From contig JAITSG010000065.1 of NCBI GenBank assembly GCA_031288035.1, positions 1 through 5,933 of the forward strand: DNA of 5,933 nt, given 5' to 3'. The stretch's first letter is position 1. Each line of letters begins with the position of its first letter. Below, piece by piece: positions 5,819 through 5,933 of this stretch. The translations under genes and the position numbers were made by a program. The notes under the pieces were generated by a model. It was not told the origin of the DNA and did no database searches. It worked only from the letters and a program-made list of their open reading frames with translations. The DNA comes from Rickettsiales bacterium. Its GTDB lineage: Bacteria > Pseudomonadota > Alphaproteobacteria > Rs-D84 > CACZYB01.

Positions 5819-5933
5819 ATGAAAGCATCGAACCGGAAATCGAAATATGCGTTGATGGCCGCGGCGATTTTATCCGCTGGCGGGCTTGGCGCACAGGAGG
5901 CTAGGGAGAAAATAGAGCTCCCCGCCGCATACA
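5819..5933 (+). CDS. N-terminus of an unidentified, probably exported protein (runs off the window)
   Basis: Thirty-eight codons are open from ATG at 5819 to the right edge. The product starts MKASNRKSKYALMAAAILSA and looks like a Sec signal peptide: a basic n-region with four Lys/Arg residues after the start Met (2-9), a hydrophobic core (about 11-23), and a plausible cleavage site after GLGA (residue 25), leaving QEAREKIELPAAY as the first mature residues. It is transcribed away from secD, with 77 bases between the two start codons. No SD is visible upstream; the only GGAGG lies inside the gene at about 5896-5900, with no usual start codon in this frame just after it. A second in-frame ATG (codon 13) also lacks an SD and would remove the basic n-region. 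Too little is visible to name a family. The exported-protein reading is inference from the signal-peptide pattern. Confidence 0.6.
   Translation, partial: MKASNRKSKYALMAAAILSAGGLGAQEAREKIELPAAY

Noticed and set aside
5742..5894. N-terminal extension of secD by 51 codons to an ATG at 5894
   Set aside because: The extension covers the promoter and the divergent gene start and has no SecD similarity. The ATG at 5741 has a good SD and begins directly at the first membrane helix.
1..5933. Terminators, tRNA or rRNA genes, CRISPR repeats and insertion sequences
   Set aside because: None was seen. The minus genes overlap with no intergenic space, and the only gap (5742-5818) shows no GC-rich hairpin followed by a T-run.

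Overview
The window is a compact, GC-rich (roughly 60% by eye) stretch of a Gram-negative chromosome. It holds one tight minus-strand gene cluster that covers positions 5741 down to 1, and the start of a divergent plus-strand gene at 5819. The presence of lipopolysaccharide (LPS) transport genes implies a diderm bacterium with an outer membrane. From memory of the families, the LptF and SecD sequences look alphaproteobacterial (for example the LptF stretches KNDLSSMLIQEGEFN and GRLIADKELVV). I infer an alphaproteobacterium or close relative but cannot place it further. An unusual trait is heavy use of the Ile codon ATA: by hand count about 23 of 36 Ile codons in secD.

Layout, in the direction of transcription (high to low coordinates): secD (5741-4209, preprotein translocase subunit), gatA (4212-2779) and gatB (2782-1322) (two of the three subunits of the tRNA-dependent amidotransferase), lptF (1325-249, LPS export permease), then a gene with a signal peptide and an OstA/LptA-type periplasmic fold (252 to the window edge, most likely the N-terminus of lptD). 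Each of the four junctions is a 4-base stop/start overlap (ATGA, ATGA, TTGA, GTGA), and each downstream Shine-Dalgarno (SD) sequence lies inside the last codons of the upstream gene. This points to one polycistronic, translationally coupled mRNA. A good sigma70-like promoter sits just upstream of secD.

The 77-base gap between secD and the plus-strand gene (5742-5818) carries two back-to-back promoter candidates whose -35 elements touch. The plus-strand gene has a plausible signal peptide, but only 38 codons are in the window and I cannot identify it. Its ATG lies about 2 bases from the predicted transcription start and has no SD, so it may be leaderless.

Functionally the cluster joins envelope biogenesis (SecD for protein export, LptF and the OstA protein for LPS export) with translation fidelity (GatAB). 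Usual neighbours are missing at each step: no yajC before secD, no secF after it, no gatC before gatA and no lptG between lptF and the OstA gene. The genes themselves are ordinary housekeeping families with intact key motifs. I see no mobile element, CRISPR array, RNA gene or new defence-type system here.
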